Position numbers and translations under genes: made by a program. A model generated the notes under the pieces. That model worked only from the letters and a program-made list of their open reading frames with translations. It did not search any database and had not been told where the DNA came from. 64,000 nt of DNA, taken from positions 127,100,787-127,164,786 of the forward strand of contig OZ020268.1 in assembly GCA_963971225.1 (NCBI GenBank), written 5' to 3'. Position 1 is the stretch's first letter, and every line of letters starts with the position of its first letter. Positions 33,856 through 47,810 of this stretch are shown piece by piece. The DNA is from Melieria omissa (Eukaryota; Arthropoda; Insecta; Diptera; Ulidiidae).

Positions 33856-36800
33856 ACGCACGTATGTACATAAGTGCACATATGCCCCATTTAGGCAGCA
33901 TACCTCATGCGAGGGCAGCGACAACGGGCCGCCAACGCCGTCAGCGGTGGCATTGATGCCGGCGGCCCAAATGCAACGGCTGTCTCGTCGCAGCAACGGT
34001 TGCACTTGTTATTATTTCTGTTCTTTTCTCAATAAACTGCATAATAGCCACATGTGTTGTGCGTTCGTCTGTGCGTCGATGCGGCTACCTACCTACGGCC
34101 TAAACAATGTCACCTTGTGCCACGCGCACACATAAATCAATTGCACACGTTCGTGATGGATTCGTGTAGGCGATAGGGGCCGCACGGCACACTCGTTTGC
34201 TTATGCTCCAAATGCGCTCCACTGCATTCCGCACGAAAGCGAAACTGCACCTTTCGGTAGGTGTATGTACACACACACACACTACTAACAGCAGCGTGCG
34301 CTACAAAAATCCGATTACAGCATACAAGCCGGTCGCACAATTTGAATATTTCAACTAACATCAACTAAAGTGGATTTATAAACTTTTTGTCGAGCCTGGC
34401 CACCTTACTGTGCGCAAGTAACTACTCTAAAAACTCTGCCGAGTGTGGTTGTTTCAAAATCTAAAATCTCAAACCTCTGATCTACTATATTAGTTTCCCG
34501 ATACAAAATTCAACAAAACAACTGCGACTCTCATCAGACTCACTTAATGCAATTCAGTAATTTAAGTAAGCATACAAAATTAATCATGCGTACTTAAACA
34601 TGCACCAAGATAAAAGACATGATTTCGATTTCGATACTCCGAGAGCTCTAATTTTATGAGGTTTAATAAAAATGCATGACACTTATATTGATTTAAGCAA
34701 TCTATCTCTATGTGACGTCCTTATCTGCAACTCTAGTTTTCACATTTTTTTAGTAATACGTTTTTCCAACAGACTTCATAGAATGAGAAGCTCCGGAGCA
34801 TCGAGAACCCATTATTTAGAGTCTTCATACAATACAAAATTATATTTAATGAAAATTATATTTAATTGTTTTTTTAATTGTTTTCACATTGTTTTCCCAC
34901 GAAATCCATCTACATGGCCCAATTACGAATCTCACATCAAGCATGGACTATAGTAAATGTCCAAAGCTCTACGCAACATAAGCGAAACAAAATTATTAAT
35001 CGTCCATATGGGCAGACAGCCAGGAGCTGTTTCGAGCCACAAACATCATTTTTATTATAATTTTTACAGATACGAAAAACAGCATTAACGGACACGGGAG
35101 GTGACTGCGCGCTCTCGAGCCGCCACCCATCATTCTTAAATTTTTCTAAAAATGTATCGATGAATCATCCGCATCCACAAGTAGCCATGTTGGCAATACT
35201 GATGCCGAAAATAACCAACAACAATATGTGCAAATCTAAACACAGTCAACACTCGGTAGTACGATGAGCGAATGCCGCACTGACCGCCCGATTACGAGAG
35301 CTCTGTCAAAGCTGTGTTGTTGACTGCTCTCGGGGCGCCAACGCGATCGTCATCAGCAAGATCGCGCTGCCATCGCCGCGCCAAACTCATCCAAGTGACG
35401 TGTAGCGGCCAAAACTCGGAGAAAAATTTCCTTTTCATCTTGCCATAGAAATTTATTTCACTTCGCTCCTTTTTTCGTTTGAAGAACCAAATAGGTGCTG
35501 CTTTCACTAAAGAATCAAGTCCCGCGAGTCGCATCTGGGTGGCTAGCGGCAAAACAATAAATAAATAATAGAAGACAGAAGCAAAAAGAAAACCAAACCA
35601 AACCAAACCAAATGAGATGGAATTAAATGAAATTCTGTTTTGTTTACCTTGAGTTTTGTTTCTGAGGGTAAAATGTGTCAGAAGACAACTAGAGACTGTG
35701 ATGTTTATTTCTGTACCCTACACGCAGAAGGTCAGGGTATTTTAGCTATTTTCGAGTGACGCGATGTGAGAATCGGAAACATGTGGGTGTCAGTCCAAGA
35801 TGGGTGCGTTCGACAGGGCTCCGTACCTAGTCACGTTTAATGTATAATACCTTATATGTACATAGCGTCCGGGATTGTATAAATTTTAGCATTTTGAACG
35901 AATGGTTTTTTGTTGCCGCGAAATGCATTTTTGCGTAATATATTATTTTTGCTTTTATCGCCGCCACAGCATTACAATCTCAATGACTTCTCAAGAAACA
36001 AAAAATTTTACTTTCAATTCAGCGGTGTAGTACAGCATATTAAATCATTGGATCTGCATTAAAAAGAAACAAACATTCGATAACACATATTTTAACACTT
36101 ACTAATTGCAGAATTCAAGACCATTATAAAACGAGCTTCCACCAAATTCACAGTTTAAGTAAGCAAAATAAGTAAGTGCCGAGGTACTTATCGACATACA
36201 ATATAGTATTCAGTCTTTATGGAATTCAACTAGAAACCCAGGGTAAAACCAGGGTTTCCAGTTGAGATTGATATTAGACCTCTGAAGTTTGCTTTTTTAA
36301 CTGTTCACGACCACAGTGAACCAAGTAGAGACGGTTATCAAAAATCTATATTAAATTTAACAAGAGAGGTTGTCAAAATAAGAGTGCTGAATCTTTTTAA
36401 TTCATTGTATTACTATAATAACCATGATTATTTCACTATGCTTGATAGGCTTGAGGCCCATCCGCTTAAAATTGCACAACTTTTCTTACGAGTTTCGGTT
36501 TTCGTTCAAAGTTCTAGATATCAAAGGCGCAAACAACATCAAAAATTATATCTTAGTGTTTGGGTAAGTACGCCGAGATAGGGGTCCAGATCTCAATTAA
36601 CTTTTCAAAAGGCCAAAATATCTCTAAGAACTTTCTGGCTTAAGCTGGATACATGCTACAAAATAATTACAACAGAAAATCGATGGAACTGATCAACCGA
36701 AATCGAGAAATCTGGTCAGACTCACTACAGCCATCACGAGTCACTGGCCTGCAGGGCAGCGTGCAGCCACGATAGACTCCTCTCAATACCAGCAGCCACA

Positions 36801-39800
36801 GCTGTTGCAATACAGACGAGACTTTGAAAAACAGTCCACATGCCCAGTCGTAGTAAGAATGTAATGAAGGGTAATGAATCCGCCAGGCAAACCGTCCGTC
36901 GAGGATATTAAGAAGATCTCTAGTTGCAACCGATAAAGTTTAAATTTTAGTTCATACCGATAAAATTATAAGAAAACATTGCACTAGCGCTAATTGGATA
37001 TCCGGGACACGCCACACTCGAGACTTATCTAGAACACGCCAGATGACACCCAGATAATTCACAAACCAATTATAATTTTTCCTTGCCTTTATGTGAACGT
37101 ATTTTCATGTCGACCAAAAAAAGAATTAACGTTTGACAATTTTTAGTGTGCGATTCAAAATTTGTCTGAAAAACATGTGTCTACATATACAAGTGTGTGT
37201 GTCAGTGTGTGTTTTGTAGGTGGTTGAGATATGGAGGGGAAGAAAGCCTAAGGATATACCTTCCGAACAAAAAAAAATGTACCGCAATACCTCACACACA
37301 CTACACATACGAATTTTTTATATAGTATACGCAACAGAGGAAGGAAATGGGTTAAGACCTAAAGGATATTTCAGGTATTTTAACGAAATTCAATGCAGCT
37401 GTTCTGGTTTTTATTAACAATTTGCAAAACAAATTTACAATTGGCCAAGAATATTTAGATACAAATAACATCTTAGGATATGCGTTCAAATAAACCCTTA
37501 GTGTACGCCTGGGGAATATTTGCGCGGACATTGAAGTGGGCAGGAGTCAGGAGGATAATCCACTCATAATGTGGCAAATTATGTTAAGATAATCATCGAC
37601 ATGCCGTCGATGTTTGTTGTCAACGACAACGATTGAATTAAGGAAGAATGGCACCAAATTAACCCCTTTGCCGTGTGTCTGCCGCTGCGCAAACGAATCA
37701 CCCCCCAACGGGCCCTTTGCGATTCAGTTCTTTTGATTGATTTATGTTACTTGTGTTGCCTTCCACGTTGTTGTTATTGTCGCCCACCGTGCAAACATTA
37801 TTTCATGTATGTTATCTCTGCCACTAACGTCAACGGTACTTTATTCACTTATGGCTAAGCTCCACAATCAGCCCGGCCCCTGACCGTGTGACTGTCACTG
37901 CCGCATTTCCGTTGCAACCACTTAGAAGCTGGCAGTTCTTGCGTTCTGTGTTTGTTTCTACTATTTGTCAGCGATATTTAAAAGCCCTTGCTTTGGCAAT
38001 TGCTCGGGCGCCGCAAAGGTGCCCTTTTCTCTTTAATGTTGCTACAGTTCTCATTACGAGTGGGGGGTAGGCCAGGATGCAGCGGTCTGTCTAAGTAAAT
38101 CTGGCAGCACTTGAGCACATTCCAAAACTGTAAAACATGCCCACACTTTCCGATGGCATTTGCTTTCTTCCTTTTGAACTCCTTTCCCAGTACACGCCCG
38201 CCGTCGCTCTCTCTCACTCGCTCCTACCGATAGCAGCCATCCTCCTAAAAGTGTTTCAATCCAAGTCAAACATGCCAACCACTGTAGTAGTATAAAATAA
38301 CAACAACAATTACCGCACATTCAACATCGGCGATGTGGCGGACACGCTGTGGGTATTGGATGAGGTTGACAAGTGTATCCACAAGTACGTGGGCAATGTA
38401 GCCAAAGCTATCACCATGCGCTGTGGTAAACTTTTAGGCTCCCGTCAGTCGGGCACCAGCGTCTCGCTGGCAACAACGACAACAGCAGGCAACAACAACA
38501 GCCAACGCAACGCCACCGTAAGCAGCAATAATAATGGCCACAGCAGCAGCAGTGTCAACGCAGGCCTCCGACTCAACTCGGCTTTGATTGGCCGGTTGTG
38601 TTTGCAATGGATCGAATTATCTTGGCATTTTGCGTTAAAGACCACTTGGCGACGCGACTGTGGTGTTAGTTATGGTTTCTGCGTTATGCAATTATACGCG
38701 CAATCGCATAAACTATCAGACTTTTGTGTTAACCTCAACTTCTTGTCCAAAAAATCCGGGCGCTAGCAAATTTGCGCAGTGTAAATGACAATTATTGCAA
38801 ATGACAATTATTAAAAAGGATTTCCTACAGTAACACAGGTATTATTTGCTCCTTCGCTGCAAGAATGTCATAACTAAAAAAAATGTGTATCTGCATGTAA
38901 AAAAAAAAACAATATTAGCTTTATTTTTGTTCTGGAAGGCCCATCATAAACTATAGTAGAGCAAACTAGCAAAATTACAGTAAATAATAATAATTAAATC
39001 TTCCACACAACGTCCCTCACGTCACTGACTGACTGACTGGAAAGCAATGCAGAATCTAAAAAAGCGGGAGCAGCTTGCGACAACAGTCATTCCTATGACA
39101 ATACGATGATTCGATGCCTTGTCCTTGTGCCCAAACTCATTTAAGGAATTCAGTATTAGTATTTCGCTGCTTTTATCCTATTTACTACTGCCCCACGTAA
39201 GCCTCAGGTCGAGTCTCACCCACCGACACAGACGATTTCCATTTGCATGCCAACTTGTCATTGCACACCATAAAATTGGATCAATATTTAAAGGGCAACT
39301 TGCACACATGTAGGTATCTGTGGAAAACGCAACTAATGAGCTGAACACGAATCTGGAAATGGCATAGAATTCATCATGGGTTGGTAAGGCAGCCGCTGGC
39401 GACTTTATCCATTTCACTCACGACTTGGTCGCTGTTTAGTGGCGGCAATACCTATTATATATAGTTTAAGTACTATATAGTTTTTGTCGGCTGCACATAC
39501 ACACATGTGTGTGGCGGTGTGTGCAGTTCTAATTTCCACTGCATTTCCATGATTAAGCTGGTCGGCCATTTCGGCAAGCACACAATCGAAGAATGTTCGA
39601 TAATGGCGAACCGCATGCACAAGCAACCAAACGATCACAGCGACGACGCATACACGCAGAAAGATACAATGGACTCCATTTATGAATAAATTTTAATTTT
39701 AATTGAGAGCCTTGCACAGCGTTTTGTGGGCCATTATACAAACAAACACAAACAACAGCTGACGTAATCACGTAAGACGCCACTGCCTTCGTCAGTCACA

Positions 39801-42800
39801 TTTTCAGTGAATTGGCAGGGAAGGAGAAAATATAATAAATGACAATCGAGCATACTATATGTATGTATGTATACGCGTATACATACTAGTCGACGTAATA
39901 AAATTTATAAAAATATATATACTTTGAATAAATAAAAGTTTGCATAAATTCCAACACTAAAAACGCAAAGCCACACATAATGGCACAGGAATTTAGTGTC
40001 AAGTAGCGTGCTGAAAAAGGATTGGCACAGGCTAGCGACGACAGCGTCGGCACCCTCCCCATCCGGTCGTTGTTTGCTTTAGTATTGCGTGGCTGGTGGC
40101 TGGTTCCGCGATTAGGAGCTCACGCCGCGCTTTCCGCGCTTCGCATGGGGAACTGCGCTTGTGCCACCCGTTCGCATGGTTATTTTTAGCTTCACGGGTG
40201 CTTGTGTTATTGTTATCAGCTGAGCAGGGCCAGTTAGTAGTGGAACGAACGCGCTTATACAAATATAATTGAATTTCCTTTCGACGAACACACACATCCA
40301 CACATGCATACAAGAACTCGGATCTATCCCACTAGGAAAATACCACAATAGTTTTGTTGAGCGATTTCCCCCCACTTTAAGTCCTAAGCTACTTTCGACC
40401 AAGAATAAATGATCAGACTTAACATACGATAAGATTTTTAACGTTAGCGCTTTTTGAGTCTTCAGAGTTGTTAGCTGAAATCCCCGGAACACTGAATGTC
40501 TATGGATATAATTCTTTAAGTGGGTTGCAGTATTTTCGAAAGACCCAATTCAACTGATTATTCACCAACTTCGGCTTTTCTAAAGAAAGATTCAGTGTAT
40601 TTAACCCTAAATATTCTTACTGGGTACCCACTTACGCCCAGTATGACTAATCAACAGTGGTGGCGACGTGCGGCGATCTGTGGTGACTAGGAGGGATTCG
40701 CACAGAATGCCAACAAACAAATTTAATTACCTCTGTGTGCGTGTGTGTGAGGAATGAGTCGTCTGTACTTTGCATATAGTAGAGTGTTGGTACCTATGCA
40801 ATACAACTCACACGGTGTATTTTACTCAGCAGTTGCATGACATCAGCATACATTAAATGTTTCTCACAACAATCAGCCGGCTCCGAATCAATATCAAACG
40901 CAAAAATTCCCTAACGAAATGTTGTCCTGCCTGCAGTGCGTGCAGGTAATTAGCGCGTCGTGTTGCAACAAGTGTAGAATGTATTAGTAGAGTAGTAGCA
41001 ACAAGTAGGCATTGGAAACCTCAAAATTGGCTGAAAGCTGGCACAATCTTTTCCTCAATGCGTGTAAGCAATTATAATCGTACGCTGCGACCAACACATT
41101 TGGCCAACTACAATTTAATATTGTGCTGTTTTCTTCACACTTCTGCGATGGGTATTTGGCATTTTACTCTGTTTGCTGTGTTCGTACTGCCAACACCAGT
41201 TTTTGGCAAAAACATGTGTGCAGCTCCGTCCGCCTTGTTGCCCACCAATTGTCTACCTATACATTGCTTAGTAAACTTCGCTTGAGTGCGGCTACAGTAC
41301 TGAAAGAATGGCCTCAGTCACAAGGCTGCTGGCATTTCCCGCTTAACCATTTCAAAATAATTCGCTTTCTCGAATGATTGGCGATAAATACGAATTTTCA
41401 GACGCAGCAAAATAATCATTCGATTTACTTGTAGTACAAGTGCACGTCACCAGTGCAAGTGCAACTACACTAACAATGACAACGGTGGCGAGGGTTGGTA
41501 TAATAATTTAATTTCCTCAGTTCTGATTGCTGCGAAAATCACACGCATGCAAATAATAACAGCCACGAAAAATTCATCAACAACTTAAACTGGTTTTGTA
41601 TGAGTTTCTATTGCTGGTTATCGTTCACCTTTGGTTTTGTTAATTTTTTGTCTGACGTCAGCCTTTGACGCCGAACCGAATAGTTGGACAGACAATAATT
41701 TAGCCAACAAGCGGATGCTGGCGGCCCACATGCGCTCTGCCCCTGAAACGCCAAAGTCGCTTTAGCGCAAACGATAAACCACATGTAATCAGCAATCCAC
41801 TGCGAGGCCCAGGATCCAGGCAAACAATTTGAATGTTTCACTGAGCACCAACACCTGCGCCAAGACAGAGAAGCCGATTATATATATCAGCAAAACAACA
41901 CGAAACAAAGAACAACGCTGTGGAATCAAGAAAACAACGCTTTCAATTCCAAAATATTCCGAAGCAAAAATCTCAATTCTCAATTTGGAAATGTTTAATG
42001 CGCACGTCGACGCTTGGCAATCGAAATGAACTACTGAAAGTTCGCGGGTAACGCCGTATCCACGGGGCCGATCAAGGCGGGATGATCGCAGAAGCGATGT
42101 TTTCAGAAGCATAACACAAAACAATATGTGCAGCAATACACTTACAAATATACAAATCAATTGCACTACAAGTACGCGAATGGGGGCACACACACACACA
42201 CTGGCACCAACTGTTCGACGGCAGCTTACCGTGCAATTCAGAGGTGCACGTCTTATATCTGAAAGAAATGCGCGAAACAGCGCAAACAGCTCAAAGCGAC
42301 GTCTGGCAAAGCAAAACAGCGACGAAAGCGTAAGTGGGAAAGAAATTGAAATTAAAAGCGCATTAAACAGCAACGAAGCTCACAGTGAACAACAGAGAAT
42401 AGCGCCAGGCGTGTTGGCTACTTAGAATCGGGTCTAAATACACGGGAGCAGCACAGGGGCAGACGGACGACGGCGGCAATGGCACTGGCGATGAGGTAAT
42501 TCACTTGTTTTTATCCGATATGCAAAATGTTCGCATGTTAAAAGAGAATAGCAGCAGCAAACACATTTTCATATTTCAGCATGAAATTCACTTGTATGAC
42601 AACAAAATTATGTTAGAAACAGCTCAGTACATGCTGTGGCTGGAGAGGGCCGAAAGCTGTACATCACAACGAATGTTATTACACTTGGTTCACTTTTTGT
42701 TTTCTTGTTGTGTTACACATTTTGGATTAGGTATTACTTTTGTAAAAATTGCTTTAATTTAAAATTGTATACTTTTCTATACACTTTAGTTTTTTTTTAT

Positions 42801-45800
42801 TTGCCACTTCACTGTATATGAAGTTATCTCTTTTCACGGTATTCTGATTTGCGTGTTCAAGATACACAATTGTTAGTTTTTGTTTCAATTTTCAAATTTA
42901 CGTTTTTCTGGCCTCACACTTCAAAACAGCGCACAAAACACACTCAAGACGAAACAATTTAAGTCAAACAGATACAAAGAAAAACCACGTACTTTCGAAT
43001 TTCGCGTATTGCATCATGAGCGCCCTTAGCAGATTTCTACCAAATTCCAAATATGGCAAAATATATTCGGAAATTTACACATTCACACACACACTTGATC
43101 AGAAATCCAACGGCGCAGCTCTAAAACGGACTGCACGCGTCGCGCACTGCTATTGAACGCGAGCTGAGTCCAACTCCCACACCGCTCAAGTGATCGCAAA
43201 CACGACTCGTCTTCAGTTGAAAACTATTTTCGGCAACATATTTACTATAAACAGCAACAAAGTGAAAACAAACAACTCGGTGGGTACAACATCTGTTGCG
43301 CATCCACCACTGCCCATCCAGGCACACGCCGACGCACTTTCGCTTTCCTATACCTTTGTTCGACTCGGGCACAGCGCACCATCGGCAATTGGCAACGGTG
43401 GGCCAGAAATCACGCACAGCACTCGCACTGTATTTGCAGTGGAAGTTGTTTTTTGCTTTTTTGTATCAATCTCAATTTTCTGTAAGTATCAAATTCAAGG
43501 CACAACAGCTCAGCTAAAATGTTAATGGAAAGCGCGCGCACATCGCGTGGTAGGAGCAACTCACACCGACAGTTCAACTCAACTGAACTGAAGTGGGTAG
43601 CGAACGTTCAGAGCCAGCGCTGCAGTGTCGCAGCGGCAAAGCACGGGGCACACGAACGAGCGCTCGAACGCCACTCGTTGGGAGCAGAGCACTCCTCGCT
43701 CTCAGAGGTGCTCCATGCCCAGACCCACAAGTCAATGAATATTTGAAAATATAGGTAAGAGGCCAGCAGTGATCGCGCCAGTCGCAAAGTGTCACACAGT
43801 CGCGTAAACAACTCAACTCAGGCGCATGTAAATACAGCAAACGTGCGCAGTGTGCGAGCAAGCGGGCGGGCGTGCTGAGCGAACGGCCGCTATAGATGAC
43901 TAATTGGTTGCGTGTCTGACAGAATTTGTAATTTAGTAACGATGCTTCGAGGCGGAAGGAAACTCAAGTGGAAGTGGGAGCGTGTTAGTCATTTCAAATT
44001 CCCCGAAAACGAGCGCCACTCTCAGTGTTGCGCGCTGTAGACTGGCTGTGGTTAACGTCATATTTGATTGTGAACATTGAATAGTCTTATCGTAAAACTT
44101 TTCAAATCGCATAATGTGCTACATAGTCCTACCGTCAATGCTTTACTTTGAAGGATTTCGAAGGTGTTTGGCAGTGAAGCGAATAAAAGACTAATGGAAA
44201 GCTTCAGCCGTCTGCGTTGCTGCTCACCAACCGCATTTTCATATGTCAGCACAAAATACACATGCCCGAGATTCGCAGAACGAGGCTTTAAACAACAAAC
44301 AAACGGGCGAGTGATTAAAGTAAACACGGTAAATGCAACTCCCATCAGAAAAAAAGACCATCTGGCTGCGTGCGCTGCAGCGCACTGTGGTGCGGTTCAA
44401 TTACTAACCGTCACCGTCATTAACCAATTGACTTATTAATTTTGGAGAACCGCCACCCAGCGCACCATGAGCAAACCAAAACGCCGCAATGACGACGGCG
44501 TTGATCAAGCAACGTCAGATATTAGCTCATTGTTGCAATCTCTCACACGTTTGTTACTGCTGTCAATACTCTCTAGATTTCAGAGAACAAACTTTTGAGA
44601 GCAGCCCAACTCCGCGCCCATCGGAGTCTAGTTGGGTATGCCAATTCTACTCTCAGTTTTTTGCGTTCTCAGCGCTTTTTATCACCTCCTTCTATCAGAT
44701 GAATCGCTCATTTAGCTCGTGTGTATTTATTTGACTGTATGGTGAAGTTTTGGCTCATTTCACACCCCCCAGCCCCCCTCCACAGTGACCACACAATCTT
44801 CTTTCGAATGCGGCGTCCAATTAGAATTTGCGAATCAACAAATTATTTGAATCGATATTATTAAATGATAAATAGTTAGCATTATTTTTCTGGTCCCCGT
44901 ACCGGGTGCTAACCACACGAATTGATTTATTTATTGCTAGATATGCCTACAGCACTAAGCGAACATGTGTGCGCAAGCGAACGCTATAGCGTTTGGTCAT
45001 TTGTTTGCTTTCTTGTTGTTGTATTTGTACAATAACATCATTATGGATACATTCCAAACTGTGGATTACGTAAAAATCTATTTTCCAAGTTCTTGGGATT
45101 GTTAATAGAAAATAAATATCTTGAACTAGCAAAGCATATCGAAAGAAACATGTAACATTTTTCCAACATAGTGTAATATTTGATATTTAAGCATTACCTG
45201 TTTTCCTAAACACATAAAATTGCCCATGCAAGATCACCCAGTCCCACAGTCACTCAATTCAAAGCGATTCGTATCTTATCTCCAGCTGGCGGCATAATGG
45301 CTCATTTCAGCAGTTCCCCTGATCCGCATATTTCGTACTGCCAAGTTAGCAGTGCCAACCACATACATAGTTTGGATAATTAAAATGTTTTCTATATCTT
45401 TGCAGCTAATTATGAACGGAAGAAGCCATTGATTTGAGCTGCTGAAAATACAGCTTTACAGTATTGGCAAACATTCTCTTATCTCTTTGCAATTCAATCT
45501 CCCACATTTTGCGCACGATCGGACACCAGAAACAAAATCGTCTGACCAAACCAATATTAGAGTATGAAAATGAGATTTGCATGGATAGCGCCATGGATGA
45601 CATGGAGCGCCAGGCCACCCAGACAGGCCAGTTCGTGACCACACTGCAAATGTGCGGTAGGCGCCCATAATCGTAACTTCAAGCTCCTCCCCTGCCTTCA
45701 CACCTTTTCATTTTTCCTTAAATTCACACTACGCGACATGCTGTCCGTCACAAGCACCACAGGAGCACCCCGGACGTTGAGTGAACAACTAACTAAACAG

Positions 45801-46850
45801 CTGCAGCAATATACATCGATTTCTTTGCTAAACTTTGGAATCACATTTGCACTTTCAGCGCATTCGCTAACACAGCATTCTAATTCTTCTTAACTTACGT
45901 GTTTTTCAAAATGTTTGGGCTCTAAAGCACGTAAATGCAGCTAAAATAAACACTTTTCAAGAACTCACTTTATATCCGAGAGATAAAAAACACACATACG
46001 CCCAAACTGTGCGCATTCAATGCTGTCAAAATATGACAGGTCGCGAGCGCGCCATCTGTGCACTCGATGCGAAAGTGCAAAATACATCGCAAAACACATC
46101 GCAATACACAGTAGCGATTGTGGAGTAAAACATTAAAACGTTAACGTTATCCTGTTGGGTGTATACACAGTATGATTCAATTTAATCTCGAACATTTTCT
46201 AACACAATATAAGGTAAGTAAACCAGAGTAAAAACGTTATTGGCATTGAACATTGGCATCATGCGACAACACAATTTCTATATTGGTTCGTATACATAGT
46301 TCACACTTGAGCAGATCCAAATCGTACTTTACATACATTTACTGCATACATATGTATATTTATGGCAATGGGTTTGATTGTGGAAGTACCAAATTAATTA
46401 CGCTGCACAACAAAATCAATTTTTTTTTAAATAACAAGGTTCTGACAACGGATTCTGGTAGAGGGGGCAAAAAAAAAAATACACGTATATCGGCGTTTTG
46501 AAAGTTCACGTCTGAATTTTTTTTAAGGGGGTCAAAGTTTCCCCTTCTTGCACATTCGTATGGTGCATCGGCATACGAAAACCATGTAACCTCACATTTT
46601 AGGTATAAGATGTGTTCAGCAATTTGATGTAAAATACTGCGAAGAACATTTTTGTGGAGTATTTTAACCCTGTAGCTTCTATATGTATGGGCCAATTTGA
46701 CCCTTTTTTTCTAAAATGCCAAAAATGTCCCATAAAACAGGACTTTTTAAAGACAAAATGAAGCATGAGATTATTTGCCATAAAATTCTGCTATATGTCT
46801 CTGAATACATCAAAGCTCAGAAATTAACTTGAACGCCAGAATTAAACCAA
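33856..46850. other. 13-kb region without recognised gene
   Basis: Mostly AT-rich DNA. Noted: (AC)n at 34267-34284; an ACCAA run near 35588-35610; a hairpin at 36227-36264; an open stretch at 38296-38766; a 22-bp palindrome at 39865-39886; and a GC-richer zone at about 41990-44600 with + strand donor-like sites at 42331 (GTAAGT), 43481 (GTAAGT) and 43754 (GTAAGA). That zone may hold promoters or non-coding first exons on either strand. None of the open frames resembles a known protein. Confidence 0.45.
38296..38766 (+). other. Unrecognised open stretch with coding-like composition
   Basis: A stop-free frame of 156 codons before the stop. It begins Asn-rich, then runs FNIGDVADTLWVLDEVDKCI and KYVGNVAKAITMRCGKLLGS, followed by Thr/Asn/Ser low complexity like fly coding repeats. 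There is no ATG until 38416, so it would need to be an internal exon. I recognise no family and see no convincing acceptor; GTAGTAG just upstream is the only candidate. It may be chance or part of an unannotated gene. Confidence 0.2.
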
Positions 46851-46939
46851 AACTGAAAATGTGTTTGAGTGTTTATTTCGTACTTAATCAAAATTGGTAC
46901 TAAAACCTCCTACAAAACTTGCACGTGAAATAGCAAATG

Positions 46940-47810
46940 GAAGGGCCACCAATATTTAAAAAAAACAATGGGAGCCAATAGCTGAAGGGGCATTAGGCGA
47001 GCATAATATTCTCTATCCACCGCTTGTGCCAACAAAAAAAAATCTTTTACATATAAAACTTGGTGTGGTAAACAGTTTTGTTAAGTGTTTGGATACAAAT
47101 GGATCGGCATTAAACTTTCTGAAGACTAAACTAAGCGAAGTAAAGATAAAAGAAGGTATAAATGCTAAAACTTTACTTTTTCATATTGGTTTCACACCAA
47201 TAAATAAACAAAATCTCGTTTTTTTTTTTACAACAGGTGTTTTTGTTGGTCCTGAGATAAAATGGCTTATGCGTAGCGCCGAATTCGATCAAATGCTTTC
47301 ACCAAATGAGATTGTCGCACGGAAAAGCATTAAAGGAGGCATTGACAATGTTCTAGGCAAACATCGTTCTCCTGCTGCTCGAATGCACGTCGACACCATG
47401 ATGAGTGCATTCGAAAAACTAGGTGTCACCAAAAATTCATTTTCTGAATTCTCATATGGGATTACTTCGAAAATCAGTTAGCAAAAGAATCCGATGAATA
47501 TGGGGAACGATTTCATCAGACAAGTGTTCCCATGAGGGGCGGATTCAGAAATATATTTCAGGGGGGTTTCAAAAAGTAATTCTTTAACACTTATAAAATG
47601 TCTTTTAATTTGTATGTAGTTTTAAAGTCGATCCTAATATTTTTTGGAGGTTTCAAACCCCAAAGCCCCCTGAATCCGCCACTTGCCCCCTTTGAAGAAC
47701 TGTATGAAGGCAAGAGTATTCATTCTTTTATAGCTGATGTACGCTGGACATTATTTGATGACGGTGTGGAATTGCTAAGAGTTAAACATTAAACTACAAA
47801 ACATGGCAAA
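46940..47810 (+). pseudogene. Frameshifted relic of a repeated arthropod gene family (LHIKLG type)
   Basis: From about 46965 the + strand encodes WEPIAEGALGEHNILYPPLV, then LLHIKLGVVNSFVKCLDTNG, a motif set I recognise from a multicopy arthropod family of unknown function, probably transposon-associated. An apparent 81-bp intron (47156-47236, GTATAA to ACAACAG) interrupts KIKEG|VFVGPEI; removing it restores the family sequence. The frame is broken near 47440, where the continuation DYFENQLAKESDEYGERFHQ lies in another phase. A small MITE follows at 47535 and open sequence resumes to about 47792. Retained intron means a DNA-level copy, not a retrocopy. Function unknown. Confidence 0.6.
47535..47683. 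mobile_element. Short MITE with GGCGGATTCAG termini
   Basis: GGCGGATTCAG near the left end and its inverted copy CTGAATCCGCC at 47670-47680, each followed inward by a G/C-rich run and GTTTCAAA / TTTCAAAC, frame about 150 bp of AT-rich DNA. The termini resemble hAT-type MITE ends common in invertebrates. It lies inside the frameshifted relic, so it inserted after or helped inactivate that copy. Exact ends and duplication not resolved. Confidence 0.6.

Noticed and set aside
46505..46700. A third TTAA element beginning TTAAGGGGGTCAAAG.
   Set aside because: No matching inverted end (CCCCCTTAA) was found within a plausible distance and the internal family motifs are absent.
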